Assembly (NCBI GenBank): GCA_902768785.1
Contig: CACXMM010000006.1
Coordinates: 32,939 to 96,938, forward strand
Origin: an uncultured Prevotellaceae bacterium
GTDB lineage: Bacteria > Bacteroidota > Bacteroidia > Bacteroidales > Bacteroidaceae
Direction: 5' to 3'
DNA length: 64,000 bases
In this document: positions 1-9,748 of the stretch, one piece after another
Position numbering within the stretch: position 1 is the stretch's first letter
Layout: every line of letters starts with the position of its first letter
Made by a program: the position numbers and the translations under genes
Notes under the pieces: generated by a model
The model's database searches: none
What the model was told of the DNA's origin: nothing
The model's input: only the letters and a program-made list of their open reading frames with translations

Positions 1-1
1 C

Positions 2-1165
2 ATGAGCGGATTCTATGGACAAAGCCTGGCAAAAAAAGATAGTTATCGGGAAATGGCCATGGATTGTTTCAATACGATGGATCTCATGGGCAGCGGTCCT
101 GTGGTTTTTCTGCCTCTTGGTGGTAGCGGCAATGAGTGGACTACAGACAAAGCACTTCGAAAGGAGATTGTGAAACGGCTGCATGAACTGGGCGAGATGG
201 CCAAGGCTCGCGGCAAGATCATCGGCATCGACACCCCGCTGGATGCCAATGGTAACAAGAAACTGCTGAAGGAAATCAATTCCGAGGGGGTGAAGATATT
301 CTATAAGTGGCAGACTATCCTGGAAAACAAATGGGATTTACTGAAAGACATCAAGGCATTGGGCGCGAAAAACATCTGCGCCATGCATGCCTCGAATACC
401 GATGGTGTCTGTCTTCGTGATGATAAGCAGGTGGATGTGCCTGCTATCAAGACTCTTCTGGATCAGATGAAGTGGTCAGGATGGCTCTTTGTGGAGCGCA
501 GCCGCGACACGACAATGGTACGCAACGTGGTGGCCAACTACTCCAACAACGTGAACTACCTGAAGAGCATCTTCAACTCACTGCCTGAGGCCGAGGTGAA
601 ACTGAACTCGGAAGGCCGCGACCCACAGTACGTAGAGACTATCCTTGGACGTGCCAGGAAAGTGACCGATGAATTCTCCCAGACCTATACCCCCATGGGA
701 CAGAATCTCCGTAACATCGTGGCTAACCGTTACTTTGAACTTAACGATATCTATGCCGAGCGTGACTCGCTGAAGAAGACCGACAAAAAACTGGCTGAGG
801 CCTTGTGCGACTCGAAACTCTATCGTTCGCATTTCGCCTTCGATGCCAATTTGGCCAAATACCTTGATCCCTCAAGAATAGAGCGTGTAAAAAATGTCAT
901 GACCTACAATGTGGTGAAGGTGACCTACGATGCACAATGCGACATGATTCCCACGTTGAAGGATGAAGAGAAACAGCAGATTCTGCTCTGGCTCAAGGAA
1001 GCCCGCGAACTGGCCATCGACGCCGAAAGTTCGAACAAGAAACACGAGGTGTTCGGCAAATACAAGGGCCGCATCAACAACTATCTCTCCAAACGCGGCT
1101 ATGACCTGAACAAGGAACGTGAGGAATGGTATAAGCGAGTGAAGGAAAGGGGAGGACAGTTATAA
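2..1165 (+). CDS. Sugar phosphate isomerase/epimerase-like TIM barrel fused to a DUF3826-like domain (5' end cut by window)
   Basis: The reading frame is open to the window edge, so the first visible Met need not be the start and the N-terminus is probably missing. The first ~190 residues look like a xylose-isomerase-type TIM barrel, with strand ends GIDTPLD, CAMHASNTDG and LFVERSR where this fold places metal and substrate ligands. The last ~180 residues (RDPQYVETILGRARK to the end) are helical and charged and resemble DUF3826, which I associate with pectin-utilisation loci. It is followed directly (no gap to the next possible start, 24 bp to the preferred one) by the GH127 gene, so it probably belongs to the same operon. 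The function of DUF3826 is unknown to me, and whether the barrel acts on a released sugar is a guess. Confidence 0.6.
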   Translation: MSGFYGQSLAKKDSYREMAMDCFNTMDLMGSGPVVFLPLGGSGNEWTTDKALRKEIVKRLHELGEMAKARGKIIGIDTPLDANGNKKLLKEINSEGVKIFYKWQTILENKWDLLKDIKALGAKNICAMHASNTDGVCLRDDKQVDVPAIKTLLDQMKWSGWLFVERSRDTTMVRNVVANYSNNVNYLKSIFNSLPEAEVKLNSEGRDPQYVETILGRARKVTDEFSQTYTPMGQNLRNIVANRYFELNDIYAERDSLKKTDKKLAEALCDSKLYRSHFAFDANLAKYLDPSRIERVKNVMTYNVVKVTYDAQCDMIPTLKDEEKQQILLWLKEARELAIDAESSNKKHEVFGKYKGRINNYLSKRGYDLNKEREEWYKRVKERGGQL

Positions 1166-1189
1166 ATGGGAAATGTAGAATTGATAAGT

Positions 1190-3238
1190 ATGAATACATT
1201 TAGGCATTATATTTTAGGGGTTGCACTGATGACGGCTGTTCCCGTGATGGCGCAAGGCGGACTGACGGACATGAGTCATAGTCAGCACGCGAAGATGAGG
1301 AACACTCCCTTGGGCGCTGTCAAATGGACAGGTGGCTTTTGGGGTGACAGGTTCAACGTATTGAGTCAGACGACAATCTGGGATATGTGGAACACCTGGA
1401 ACAATCCTGATGTGTCTCACGGCTTCCGTAACTTCGAGGTGGCGGCGGGTACCGTGAAAGGTGTGCACCACGGTCCTCCTTTCCACGATGGGGATATGTA
1501 CAAATGGCTGGAGGCATGTGCCACCGTCTATGCTGTGACGAAAGATCCCAAGCTCGATGCCTTGATGGATCAGTTCATCGAACAAGTGGCTCTGGCACAA
1601 CGTAACGATGGCTATATCCATACTCCTGTGGTGATCTCGGAACGCAATGCAGGCATAGACAGTCATGCTGGTGATCACACGAATATCGGTATCGAGATCG
1701 GTGAAGACCATAAGAAAGCATTTGCTTCGCGACTGAACTTCGAGACCTATAATCTGGGACATCTGATGACAGCAGGTATCGTACACAAAAGAGCTACGGG
1801 CAAGACCACCTTGTTTGACTGCGGTAGGAAAGCTGCAGACTTCCTCTATCATTTTCTGACGAATGATGCTGCAGAGCTGTCGCGTAATGCCATCTGTCCT
1901 TCACATTACATGGGAGCGGCTGAGATGTATCGGGAGACAGGAGACCAGAAATATCTGACCTTGGCGAAGGGACTGATTGCTATTCGCGACAGTGTGCAAA
2001 ACGGGGAAGACCACAACCAGGACAGGCACAAGCTACGCGACCAGTATGAGGCAATGGGACATGCAGTGCGTGCCAATTATCTCTATGCCGGTGTCGCCGA
2101 CCTCTACGCTGAGACGGGTGAGGAACAACTGATGAAGAACCTCTCGGCTATCTGGGATGACATCATCCAGCATAAGATCTATATTATGGGTGGATGCGGC
2201 GCACTCTACGATGGAGTGTCACCAGACGGTACCACCTATGACCAGCCCAGTATCCAGCAGATCCATCAAGCCTATGGCAGACAATTCCAGCTGCCACAGG
2301 AAGCCGCCCACAACGAGATCTGTGCACAGATTGGTATGCTGCTGTTCTCCTGGCGTATGTTCCAGGTGACTGGTGATAGCAAATATATCGATAACATTGA
2401 GAATGAACTCTATAATGGTATCCTTAGTGGTATCAGCCTGAATGGCAAGGACTATTTCTATACCGAGGCATTGCGCCGTACGGCAGAGTTCCCCTATACC
2501 ATGCGGTGGCCCAAACAGCGACAGCACTATATCTCCTGCTTCTGCTGTCCTCCTAATACGACACGTACCTTGTGCCAGGCACAGGAGTATGCCTATTCTC
2601 TCTCTGATGACACCTTATATGTGAATCTCTATGGAGAGAATGTCCTGAAAACCAAAGACCTCGAAGTGGAGCAGTCAACCAACTATCCTTGGAATGGAAA
2701 GGTGAAACTGACGTTCAAGAAGGTGAAAAAACTCTCGAGTGTCAAGATCCATATTCCTGAATGGTGCCGTCAGTACAGCGTTCAGGTGAATGGTGGAACT
2801 ACCACTTCCTCTCCTATCATCTCCCGATCATTCAAGAAAGGAGATGTGATCGAGATCAGCTTCGAGATGCGGCCCCGTCTGATGGAAGCCAATCCCCTGG
2901 TGGAAGAGGCCAAGAACCAGGTGGCAGTGAAACGCGGTCCTGTCGTTTACTGTCTGGAAGGACAGGATATCGAGGGAGGCTTTCGTATCAGTGATCTTGC
3001 CATTCCTTCAGATATTCAGTGGAACGAGATACCTATGACCATAGAAGGTCACCAGTTCGTTGCACTTGAAGGGGACGCCCTCTTGCTCAATCAAGAAAAA
3101 TGGAACAACCAAACCCTCTACCGTGAGGTAACCCGCTATCCTTCAAAGAAAGTAAAGGTGAGGCTGATTCCTTATTATGCTTGGGATAACCGGGGTAATC
3201 AGGATATGAGTCTGTGGCTGAACCTCATCAGAAAGTAA
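1190..3238 (+). CDS. GH127-family glycoside hydrolase (DUF1680), secreted
   Basis: The preferred start at 1190 gives a clean signal peptide (MNTFRHYILGVALMTAVPVMA|Q); an upstream in-frame ATG at 1166 would only add eight residues. The protein shows the GH127 zinc/cysteine centre: NEICA (Glu376, Cys378, numbering from 1190) and CFCCPPN (Cys452, Cys453), matching the Cys3-Glu site in which one Cys of the CC pair is the nucleophile in characterised beta-L-arabinofuranosidases. At 682 aa it is a normal length. GH127 enzymes cleave beta-L-arabinofuranosides. As I recall, the member in the Bacteroides RG-II locus removes aceric acid from chain B instead. The neighbouring GH141-, GH78- and GH138-like genes favour that role here, but substrate is inferred from context only. 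It is probably periplasmic. Confidence 0.85.
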   Translation: MNTFRHYILGVALMTAVPVMAQGGLTDMSHSQHAKMRNTPLGAVKWTGGFWGDRFNVLSQTTIWDMWNTWNNPDVSHGFRNFEVAAGTVKGVHHGPPFHDGDMYKWLEACATVYAVTKDPKLDALMDQFIEQVALAQRNDGYIHTPVVISERNAGIDSHAGDHTNIGIEIGEDHKKAFASRLNFETYNLGHLMTAGIVHKRATGKTTLFDCGRKAADFLYHFLTNDAAELSRNAICPSHYMGAAEMYRETGDQKYLTLAKGLIAIRDSVQNGEDHNQDRHKLRDQYEAMGHAVRANYLYAGVADLYAETGEEQLMKNLSAIWDDIIQHKIYIMGGCGALYDGVSPDGTTYDQPSIQQIHQAYGRQFQLPQEAAHNEICAQIGMLLFSWRMFQVTGDSKYIDNIENELYNGILSGISLNGKDYFYTEALRRTAEFPYTMRWPKQRQHYISCFCCPPNTTRTLCQAQEYAYSLSDDTLYVNLYGENVLKTKDLEVEQSTNYPWNGKVKLTFKKVKKLSSVKIHIPEWCRQYSVQVNGGTTTSSPIISRSFKKGDVIEISFEMRPRLMEANPLVEEAKNQVAVKRGPVVYCLEGQDIEGGFRISDLAIPSDIQWNEIPMTIEGHQFVALEGDALLLNQEKWNNQTLYREVTRYPSKKVKVRLIPYYAWDNRGNQDMSLWLNLIRK

Positions 3239-3254
3239 GTGTCCAATCTTTGAA

Positions 3255-5039
3255 ATGATGAAGAGCTATTTATATAATAAGGTGTTAGGAAAGGGGCTGC
3301 TGCTCTTTGTCCTCTTTGCCATTCCTTCTCTCATGACCAGTGCCACAGAACTGTATGCGACACCAGACTCATCCCTTTCGGATATGATCAGGCATGCCAG
3401 AGAGTTGAAGCGAACAGGTAAGTCCACAGAGGTGACCATCCACCTTTCAGCGGGAGTCTACCAGCTCTACGAACCATTACGGTTACGGCCTGAGGATAGT
3501 GGACTCACTATCGTGGGAAAGGATGCTGTTATCTCTGGCGGCATCTCTATCCGCTCATGGAAGAAAGAGGGGAAACTGTGGGTTGCTGAGGTTCCTGACT
3601 TTAACGGGCGTCCTATAGATTTCCGGCAATTGTGGGTGAACGGGAGAAAAGCAATCCGGGCTCGTGATGTGACTGACTTCGAAAAGATGCACCGTATCCT
3701 AACGTATGATAAGAAAAACCAGGTGCTGTGGATACCTAAGAAAGCAGTAAGCAAGATTCTTCAGACCCCTTACGCAGAGATGGTACTCCACGAAATGTGG
3801 TGTACTTCGAACCTGCGCATCAAAAGTGTGACCGTTCAGGGTGACTCTGCCGCCATTCGTTTCCATGATCCCGAAGCAAAGCTTCAATTCGAACACCCTT
3901 GGCCCTCGCCAATGACTCCTGATACAGGACATCCCTCTCCTTTCTATCTGACCAATGCCAAGGAACTGTTGGATGAGCCAGGAGAGTGGTATCATGACAT
4001 CCGTACACACAAACTCTATTATATGCCACGTGAAGGTGAACAGCTACCGACATCAAAGAATACGACTACCATGATTGTACCTGTCATGGAAACACTCGTC
4101 CAATTCATCGGTACGGCAGAACATCCTGTTCGAAATATTACGATGAAGGGCATCCATTTCTCATATACTACATGGATGCGCCCTTCTTACCAAGGACATG
4201 TCCCTCTCCAGGCTGGTATGCCGCTCATCGAGGCTTATAAGCTACGACCCTCTATTGACCGTCCCAATAATCACAAACTCGATAATCAGGGATGGCTGGG
4301 ACGTGCTGCTGCCGCTGTGGAACTGCGCTACACAGAAGACTGCAGCTTCTATGGATGCCACTTTGAGCACCTCGGTGGCTCAGGCTTGGATTACGTAATC
4401 GCATGTCGTCGTGGCATGACGACCAACTGCCTCTTTACAGACATCGCCATGAACGGCTATGTCTGCGGTTCTTTCTCATCAGAAGGTTTGGAAACCCATC
4501 TGCCCTATCAGCCCACCGATTTCCGCGAAGTATGCAACGGTCAGACCATAGAACAGTCAGAGTTCTATGATGTGAGCAATGAGGACTGGGGTTGTGTGGC
4601 CATCTGTGCAGGCTATGTTTCAGGTATCACGATCGATCATAATACCATCCACGATGTCTCCTATACAGGAATATCTCTGGGCTGGGGATGGAACCGCGAC
4701 CTCATTTGCATGAAAGATAATAAGGTGCATGCGAACCTTATTTATAACTATGCGCGACACATGTACGACTGTGCCGGCATCTACACGTTAGGGAACCAAC
4801 CTGGCACTCTCATCAGTGAGAATGTGGTGCGTGACATTGCCACCCCATCATACGTTCATGACCCAAACCACTGGTTCTATCTCTATACGGATGAAGGTTC
4901 TTCGAACATTACACTACGTAACAACTGGACACCTTCAGAGAAATTCCTGAAGAATGCCAACGGTCCTGGTAACGTGTGGGAGAACAATGGACCAGAGGTT
5001 GGCGACAGTATAAAGAACAATGCAGGAATAAAGAAGTAA
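3255..5039 (+). CDS. Right-handed parallel beta-helix glycosidase, GH141-like
   Basis: A 594-aa protein with an N-terminal signal segment (hydrophobic LLLFVLFAIPSLMTSA). After it come IHLSAGVYQLYEPLRL, GLTIVGKDAVISGG and FRQLWVNGRKAIRAR, then a C-terminal half rich in short repeated strands (NVVRDIA, NNWTPS), as in single-stranded right-handed beta-helices. The ISGG...VAEVP...FRQLWVNGRKA pattern is what I remember from GH141, the family of an RG-II alpha-L-fucosidase; GH120 and plain pectate-lyase-like helices are alternatives. Its stop codon overlaps the next start by one base (TAATG), so it is translationally coupled to the GH78 gene. Catalytic residues cannot be assigned by eye. Confidence 0.65.
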   Translation: MMKSYLYNKVLGKGLLLFVLFAIPSLMTSATELYATPDSSLSDMIRHARELKRTGKSTEVTIHLSAGVYQLYEPLRLRPEDSGLTIVGKDAVISGGISIRSWKKEGKLWVAEVPDFNGRPIDFRQLWVNGRKAIRARDVTDFEKMHRILTYDKKNQVLWIPKKAVSKILQTPYAEMVLHEMWCTSNLRIKSVTVQGDSAAIRFHDPEAKLQFEHPWPSPMTPDTGHPSPFYLTNAKELLDEPGEWYHDIRTHKLYYMPREGEQLPTSKNTTTMIVPVMETLVQFIGTAEHPVRNITMKGIHFSYTTWMRPSYQGHVPLQAGMPLIEAYKLRPSIDRPNNHKLDNQGWLGRAAAAVELRYTEDCSFYGCHFEHLGGSGLDYVIACRRGMTTNCLFTDIAMNGYVCGSFSSEGLETHLPYQPTDFREVCNGQTIEQSEFYDVSNEDWGCVAICAGYVSGITIDHNTIHDVSYTGISLGWGWNRDLICMKDNKVHANLIYNYARHMYDCAGIYTLGNQPGTLISENVVRDIATPSYVHDPNHWFYLYTDEGSSNITLRNNWTPSEKFLKNANGPGNVWENNGPEVGDSIKNNAGIKK

Positions 5040-7105
5040 TGTCGAAAAAAGCAAACATAAGTAATCAAGGCTCCCTTACTTTGGAAGGGCGGGGGGTAGG
5101 CTCCACATGGATCTGGTATCCTGGAGACTTCGAGATCTGGCTCGGTAATCTTTTCAATAACCGACGCACAGAACGCGGTGCCATGTTTCCTCCTTTTTGG
5201 AAACAGGACAGCCACTATGTGACGGTGGAGTTCTCCAAGTCATTCGTGCTGGAGCATGAAGAGACCATTACGATTGCCTGTGAAGGACAGTATAACTTCC
5301 AACTCGATGGCAAACTACAATTCCCTGCATCTCAGTTTCTCATTCCTGCTGGTGAGCACAAACTTAACCTGAAGATTTGGAACCAGTCCACGCCACCCGC
5401 TCTATTCATTGAGGGAAAGACCATCAAGACGGATTCTACCTGGCTTGCCACTTATGAAGACAAGATATGGATTGATGAGAATGGTGTAGCCCACGGATCT
5501 GGCATCTATGTACCTGCTGCCTCCTGGAATTTCAACAGTCCTGACACCCCACCCTCGCAGTTCCGTCTTGAACGCAAGGAGCAACGTCCCGTCTGTTGTC
5601 ATGTCATGACAACTTATGACACCCTTTACGATTTCGGAAAGGAGACCTTCGGCTATTTGAAAGTTAAAGGACTGAAAGGACGTATTCATATTTATTATGG
5701 AGAGAGTGCCGAAGAGGCGTTGGACAAGGAACACTGTGAGACTCTTGATATTCTTTGCGAGGGAGGGAAACTGGATAGTAAGGCGTTCCGTTATGTCTGT
5801 ATTGAGAAAGAACAGGATACTTCCTACGAGGAGGTTTTCATGGATTATGAATACGCTTCTCATGATATGGCAAGAAGTGGTTTGTTCCATTGCTCTGATG
5901 AGGAACTTAACAAGATATGGGAGGTTGCCGCCTACACCATGGACCTCACCACCCGTGAGTTCTTCCTGGATGGTATCAAACGCGACCGTTGGACATGGAG
6001 TGGAGATGCCATCCAATCATACTTGATGAACTATTACCTCCGCTTCGATACCGAGTGTGTGAAGCGCACTATTCGTCAGCTGCGTGGCAAAGATCCTGTT
6101 ACTGCCCATATCAATACCATCATGGACTATACGTTCTACTGGTTTAAGTCTATCCACGATTACTACTTTTATACAGCCGACATAGCATTCGTACGGGAAA
6201 TGTGGCCACGGATGGTGACACTCATGGACTATGTCGAAGGACGTCTGAACAAAGATGGTATGGCAGAAGGGCAACCTGACGATTGGATCTTTGTGGATTG
6301 GGTGGATTTTCCCATGCATAAACGCGGAACCCTGTGTTTCGAACAGATCCTGTTCATGAAGGCGATGGAGACGATGGCCATATGCTCCAAGCTCCTGGGC
6401 ATCAAGACTACCTACCGGGTAAAGGCAGAATCCCTGCGGAACAAGATCAAGCAGACCTTCTGGAGCTATGAGCAAAAAGCATACTATCACGCCATCGAGG
6501 ATGGTCAGATGAACAGGCAGATTACTAAGTTCCCCAACATGTTTGCCATTCTCTACGGATTAGCCTATAGGGAAGAGTGCCAAGAGATTATGCAAAGCGT
6601 GATGCTCAACCCTGAAGTGGATCCGATTACCACACCCTACATGCGTTTCTACGAGTTGGAAACACTCTGTATGAATGGCTTGCAGACACAGGTCCTGCAA
6701 GAGATGAAAGACTATTGGGGTGGCATGCTTCGTGAGGGAGCCACCTCCTTCTGGGAGAAATACAATCCGGAAGAGCAGGGGACACAGCATCTCGCCATGT
6801 ATGGCCGTCCTTACGGCAAGAGTCTCTGTCATGCCTGGGGAGCCTCACCTATCTATATCATTGGCCGCTATTTCCTGGGTGTCCGGCCTACACGACCTGG
6901 CTACGAGAACTATGAGATACGTCCTGTACTCGGCGGCCTAGACTGGATGGAAGGGGATGTACCCACACCATTTGGTAGGATTCACGTCAAAATGACTCCC
7001 CAGAAAATCACCGTCTTTAGCGATGGTGGACATGGCACCCTTATCCTCGGCAGTCAGCAGATTGATGTTCCCGCAGGACAAACGATCACTATAGCAAACT
7101 ACTAA
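5039..7105 (+). CDS. Alpha-L-rhamnosidase, GH78 family
   Basis: A 688-aa protein starting at 5039, whose ATG overlaps the stop of the upstream gene by one base; an in-frame ATG at 4976 lies inside that gene and is less likely. It carries the GH78 (alpha/alpha)6-barrel signatures FLDGIKRDRWTWSGD (Asp316, the expected general acid) and TSFWEKYNPEEQ (Glu573, the expected base region), then HAWGASPIYIIGRYFLG and a C-terminal beta domain. GH78 hydrolyses terminal alpha-L-rhamnose, and one member acts on the Rha-apiose linkage of RG-II. Unlike its neighbours it has no recognisable signal peptide: the N-terminus is MSKKANISNQGSLTLEG. Either it acts in the cytoplasm or its export is not visible. Confidence 0.85.
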   Translation: MSKKANISNQGSLTLEGRGVGSTWIWYPGDFEIWLGNLFNNRRTERGAMFPPFWKQDSHYVTVEFSKSFVLEHEETITIACEGQYNFQLDGKLQFPASQFLIPAGEHKLNLKIWNQSTPPALFIEGKTIKTDSTWLATYEDKIWIDENGVAHGSGIYVPAASWNFNSPDTPPSQFRLERKEQRPVCCHVMTTYDTLYDFGKETFGYLKVKGLKGRIHIYYGESAEEALDKEHCETLDILCEGGKLDSKAFRYVCIEKEQDTSYEEVFMDYEYASHDMARSGLFHCSDEELNKIWEVAAYTMDLTTREFFLDGIKRDRWTWSGDAIQSYLMNYYLRFDTECVKRTIRQLRGKDPVTAHINTIMDYTFYWFKSIHDYYFYTADIAFVREMWPRMVTLMDYVEGRLNKDGMAEGQPDDWIFVDWVDFPMHKRGTLCFEQILFMKAMETMAICSKLLGIKTTYRVKAESLRNKIKQTFWSYEQKAYYHAIEDGQMNRQITKFPNMFAILYGLAYREECQEIMQSVMLNPEVDPITTPYMRFYELETLCMNGLQTQVLQEMKDYWGGMLREGATSFWEKYNPEEQGTQHLAMYGRPYGKSLCHAWGASPIYIIGRYFLGVRPTRPGYENYEIRPVLGGLDWMEGDVPTPFGRIHVKMTPQKITVFSDGGHGTLILGSQQIDVPAGQTITIANY

Positions 7106-7109
7106 AACA

Positions 7110-9731
7110 ATGAAAAGAGATATGAGATTGAGGAATTTCTTTTTGACACTTGCCTTACTGGCCATCCTACCGATAGCAGGAAAAGTAAAGGTCAAGACCA
7201 TCTGTCCACAGACTGAATATGCAGCCTCTCGACTGCAGAGTATCGGTGGGAACTATACCATCACCATTGAAACCTGTGGCAGTGGAGAGGCAGAGGGCTT
7301 CACCATCACCCGTAAAGGAAAGAGAATCAGTATTGTCGGCAACGATGGCAGCGGTGCTATCTACGGAGCTAATAAGTTACACGAACTGTTTAGGGAAGAT
7401 CCAGCACTGAGCAGACTGACTACCATCAGCGAAGTACCGCAGATGAAACTGCGTGGAACGTGTGTCGGACTGCAGAAGACGGTTTATCTGCCTGGTCATC
7501 GTGTCTATGAATATCCCTATACACCAGAGAATTTCCCTTGGTTCTACGACAGACAGCTCTGGTTGCGCTATCTCGATCTGCTTGCAGAGAACAATATGAA
7601 TACCGTTTATCTCTGGAACGGACATCCCTTTGCTTCCTTGGTGAAACTGAAAGAATACCCCTTTGCCCCTGAGGTGGATGATGCCACCATGCAAAAGAAC
7701 CAGGAGATGTTCGGCTTCCTTGTGGATGAGGCTGACCGCCGCGGTATCCGTGTAATCCAGATGTTCTACAATATCATTCTCAGTAAGCCCTTTGCCGATC
7801 ATTATGGACTGAAGACACAAGACCGCAACCGTCCTATCTCACCGCTCATCGCTGATTATACACGGAAATCGATAGCTGCTTTCGTGGAGAAATATCCAAA
7901 GGTGGGCTTCCTTGTCTGTCTGGGAGAAGCAATGTCGGGCATAGATACAGACATCAAGTGGATGACGGAGACCATTATTCCTGGCATCAAGGACGGTCTG
8001 GCAGCATCTGGACGTACAGATACGCCGCCGATTATCCTCCGCAATCATGACACCGATGGCCCTGCTGTCCTCAAAGCTTCCCTGCCGCTCTATCCGAATA
8101 TCTACACCATGAACAAATATACGGGGGAGAGTTTGACAACCTATGAGCCTGGCGGTCCATGGGGAGAGACACATCGAATGCTAGCCGCAGCTGCTCCCAT
8201 CCATATTGACAATGTGCATATCCTTGCCAATCTGGAACCCTGGCGTTGGTCCTCACCGGCTTTCACACAGAAGGCAGTACAGGCCATGCACCAAGTACAC
8301 CACTCGAAAGGTCTGCATCTCTATCCACAGGCATCCTACTGGGACTGGCCCTATACGGCTGATAAGTTACCTGATGGAGAACGGTTGTTACAAATTGACC
8401 GTGACTGGATGTGGTACAAGGTTTGGGGACGTTATTCGTGGAACAGTGACCGTGGAGAGGATAGCGAGTATTGGCTGAGAGAGCTGATGGACTATTATGG
8501 GGTTCATGACAGATATACAGCCCAGCTGATCCTGGAGGCGTATAATGAAAGTGGGGAGATTGCTCCCAAGCTTCTTCGTCGATTCGGTATCACGGAGGGA
8601 AACCGTCAGACTTTGTTACTCGGAATGAAGATGTCTCAACTGGTGAATCCCTACAAATACACCGTCTATCCAGGGTTTTATGAGAGTTGCGGTCCTCAAG
8701 GGGAGAAACTGATCGAGTACGTTGAAAAGGAATGGAAAGGTGAGTCCCACATGGGTGAGCTGCCACTGGACATCATAGAGCAGTGTCTGGAGCACGGAAG
8801 CAATGCCGCACGGGATGTGATCTTTGCCGTACAAAATGTAGAAAAGAATAGTGATGAGTTCTTACGTTTCTCAACGGATATGTTTTGCTATTGGAAGTTC
8901 GCACAGTCGTTCCATGATAAGGTACTGGCAGCACAGCAGGTCCTGAACTATAAGTGGAGCAAGGATATCAGCTATCTGGAGAAAGCTGTGCCCCTTCTGG
9001 AACAGAGCATGAGCTACTGGCATGAGCTGGTGAGCTATGCTGATTCTTCCTATCTCTATGCCAACTCCATGCAGACCGCCCAACGACGTATCCCCGTGGG
9101 TGGTGACGGTGGAAAGATGAAGACGTGGGGTGAGCTGGCCACTGTCTATCAGGATGAACTGGATGCCTTGAAGGCAAACATCGAGAAGTTAAAGCATCCT
9201 GCCCTGCAGAGTGATGTGAAGATACAGCCGGCCATTCCTGCGAAAGTGATGATCCCTGACGGCAAACAGGTCATCGGTCTTGCCAAGGATGCTGTCCTCT
9301 TCGAGAAGCGGGAAGATACGAAGATCGACTCGATAGCCCCCGAGCTACAGAATCTTCAGGCTCTCGTCCTCAATCGTGATACTGCCCGTATTGTAGGCAC
9401 ATCCGTCACATTCTCCTGCGAGCGCCCTGTCAAGATGTTAGTCGGCTTCTTTCAGGATGATGACTCAAAGTGGGCAAAAGCACCGAAACTGGAGATTGAT
9501 GCCACAGGAAACGAATACGGACAGGCAGAACCTGTTCTCACCAATGCTGTCAGTATGCTGCAAATGCCCCCGGTGAATATCCATGCTTATTATTTTCCAG
9601 CAGGTCATCACACCATCAACCTGCCTAAAGGAATCATCATGATTGCCGGTTTCACCGAATCGGATATCCAGCCTCGGGATGTCGGACTGCAAGGGGCAGG
9701 GAATGAAGTGGATTGGCTGTTCATGAAATAA
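7110..9731 (+). CDS. Secreted glycoside hydrolase, probable GH138-like galacturonidase
   Basis: An 873-aa protein with a signal peptide (FFLTLALLAILPIAG); the start could also be the ATG at 7125. Residues ~30-110 resemble the N-terminal alpha/beta domain that precedes GH20/GH67 barrels (GSGAIYGANKLHELF). A TIM barrel follows (QMKLRGTCVG, LWLRYLDLLAENNMNTVYLWN, YPQASYWDWPY), then a helical region and a C-terminal beta domain. The barrel reads like an alpha-glucuronidase/galacturonidase-type enzyme. Length, domain order and its place beside a GH137+GH2 gene suggest GH138, an alpha-D-galacturonidase of RG-II chain A. I cannot confirm the family or name the catalytic acids. It begins 4 bp after the GH78 stop, so it is part of the same operon. 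Confidence 0.55.
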   Translation: MKRDMRLRNFFLTLALLAILPIAGKVKVKTICPQTEYAASRLQSIGGNYTITIETCGSGEAEGFTITRKGKRISIVGNDGSGAIYGANKLHELFREDPALSRLTTISEVPQMKLRGTCVGLQKTVYLPGHRVYEYPYTPENFPWFYDRQLWLRYLDLLAENNMNTVYLWNGHPFASLVKLKEYPFAPEVDDATMQKNQEMFGFLVDEADRRGIRVIQMFYNIILSKPFADHYGLKTQDRNRPISPLIADYTRKSIAAFVEKYPKVGFLVCLGEAMSGIDTDIKWMTETIIPGIKDGLAASGRTDTPPIILRNHDTDGPAVLKASLPLYPNIYTMNKYTGESLTTYEPGGPWGETHRMLAAAAPIHIDNVHILANLEPWRWSSPAFTQKAVQAMHQVHHSKGLHLYPQASYWDWPYTADKLPDGERLLQIDRDWMWYKVWGRYSWNSDRGEDSEYWLRELMDYYGVHDRYTAQLILEAYNESGEIAPKLLRRFGITEGNRQTLLLGMKMSQLVNPYKYTVYPGFYESCGPQGEKLIEYVEKEWKGESHMGELPLDIIEQCLEHGSNAARDVIFAVQNVEKNSDEFLRFSTDMFCYWKFAQSFHDKVLAAQQVLNYKWSKDISYLEKAVPLLEQSMSYWHELVSYADSSYLYANSMQTAQRRIPVGGDGGKMKTWGELATVYQDELDALKANIEKLKHPALQSDVKIQPAIPAKVMIPDGKQVIGLAKDAVLFEKREDTKIDSIAPELQNLQALVLNRDTARIVGTSVTFSCERPVKMLVGFFQDDDSKWAKAPKLEIDATGNEYGQAEPVLTNAVSMLQMPPVNIHAYYFPAGHHTINLPKGIIMIAGFTESDIQPRDVGLQGAGNEVDWLFMK

Positions 9732-9748
9732 AAAGAAAGGTATATTAC

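Noticed and set aside
1166-1189. The upstream ATG as the start of the GH127 gene
   Set aside because: It would place eight extra residues in front of a clean signal peptide that begins at 1190.
4976-5038. The upstream ATG as the start of the GH78 gene
   Set aside because: It would overlap the previous gene by 64 bp; the TAATG overlap at 5039 is the usual coupling arrangement.
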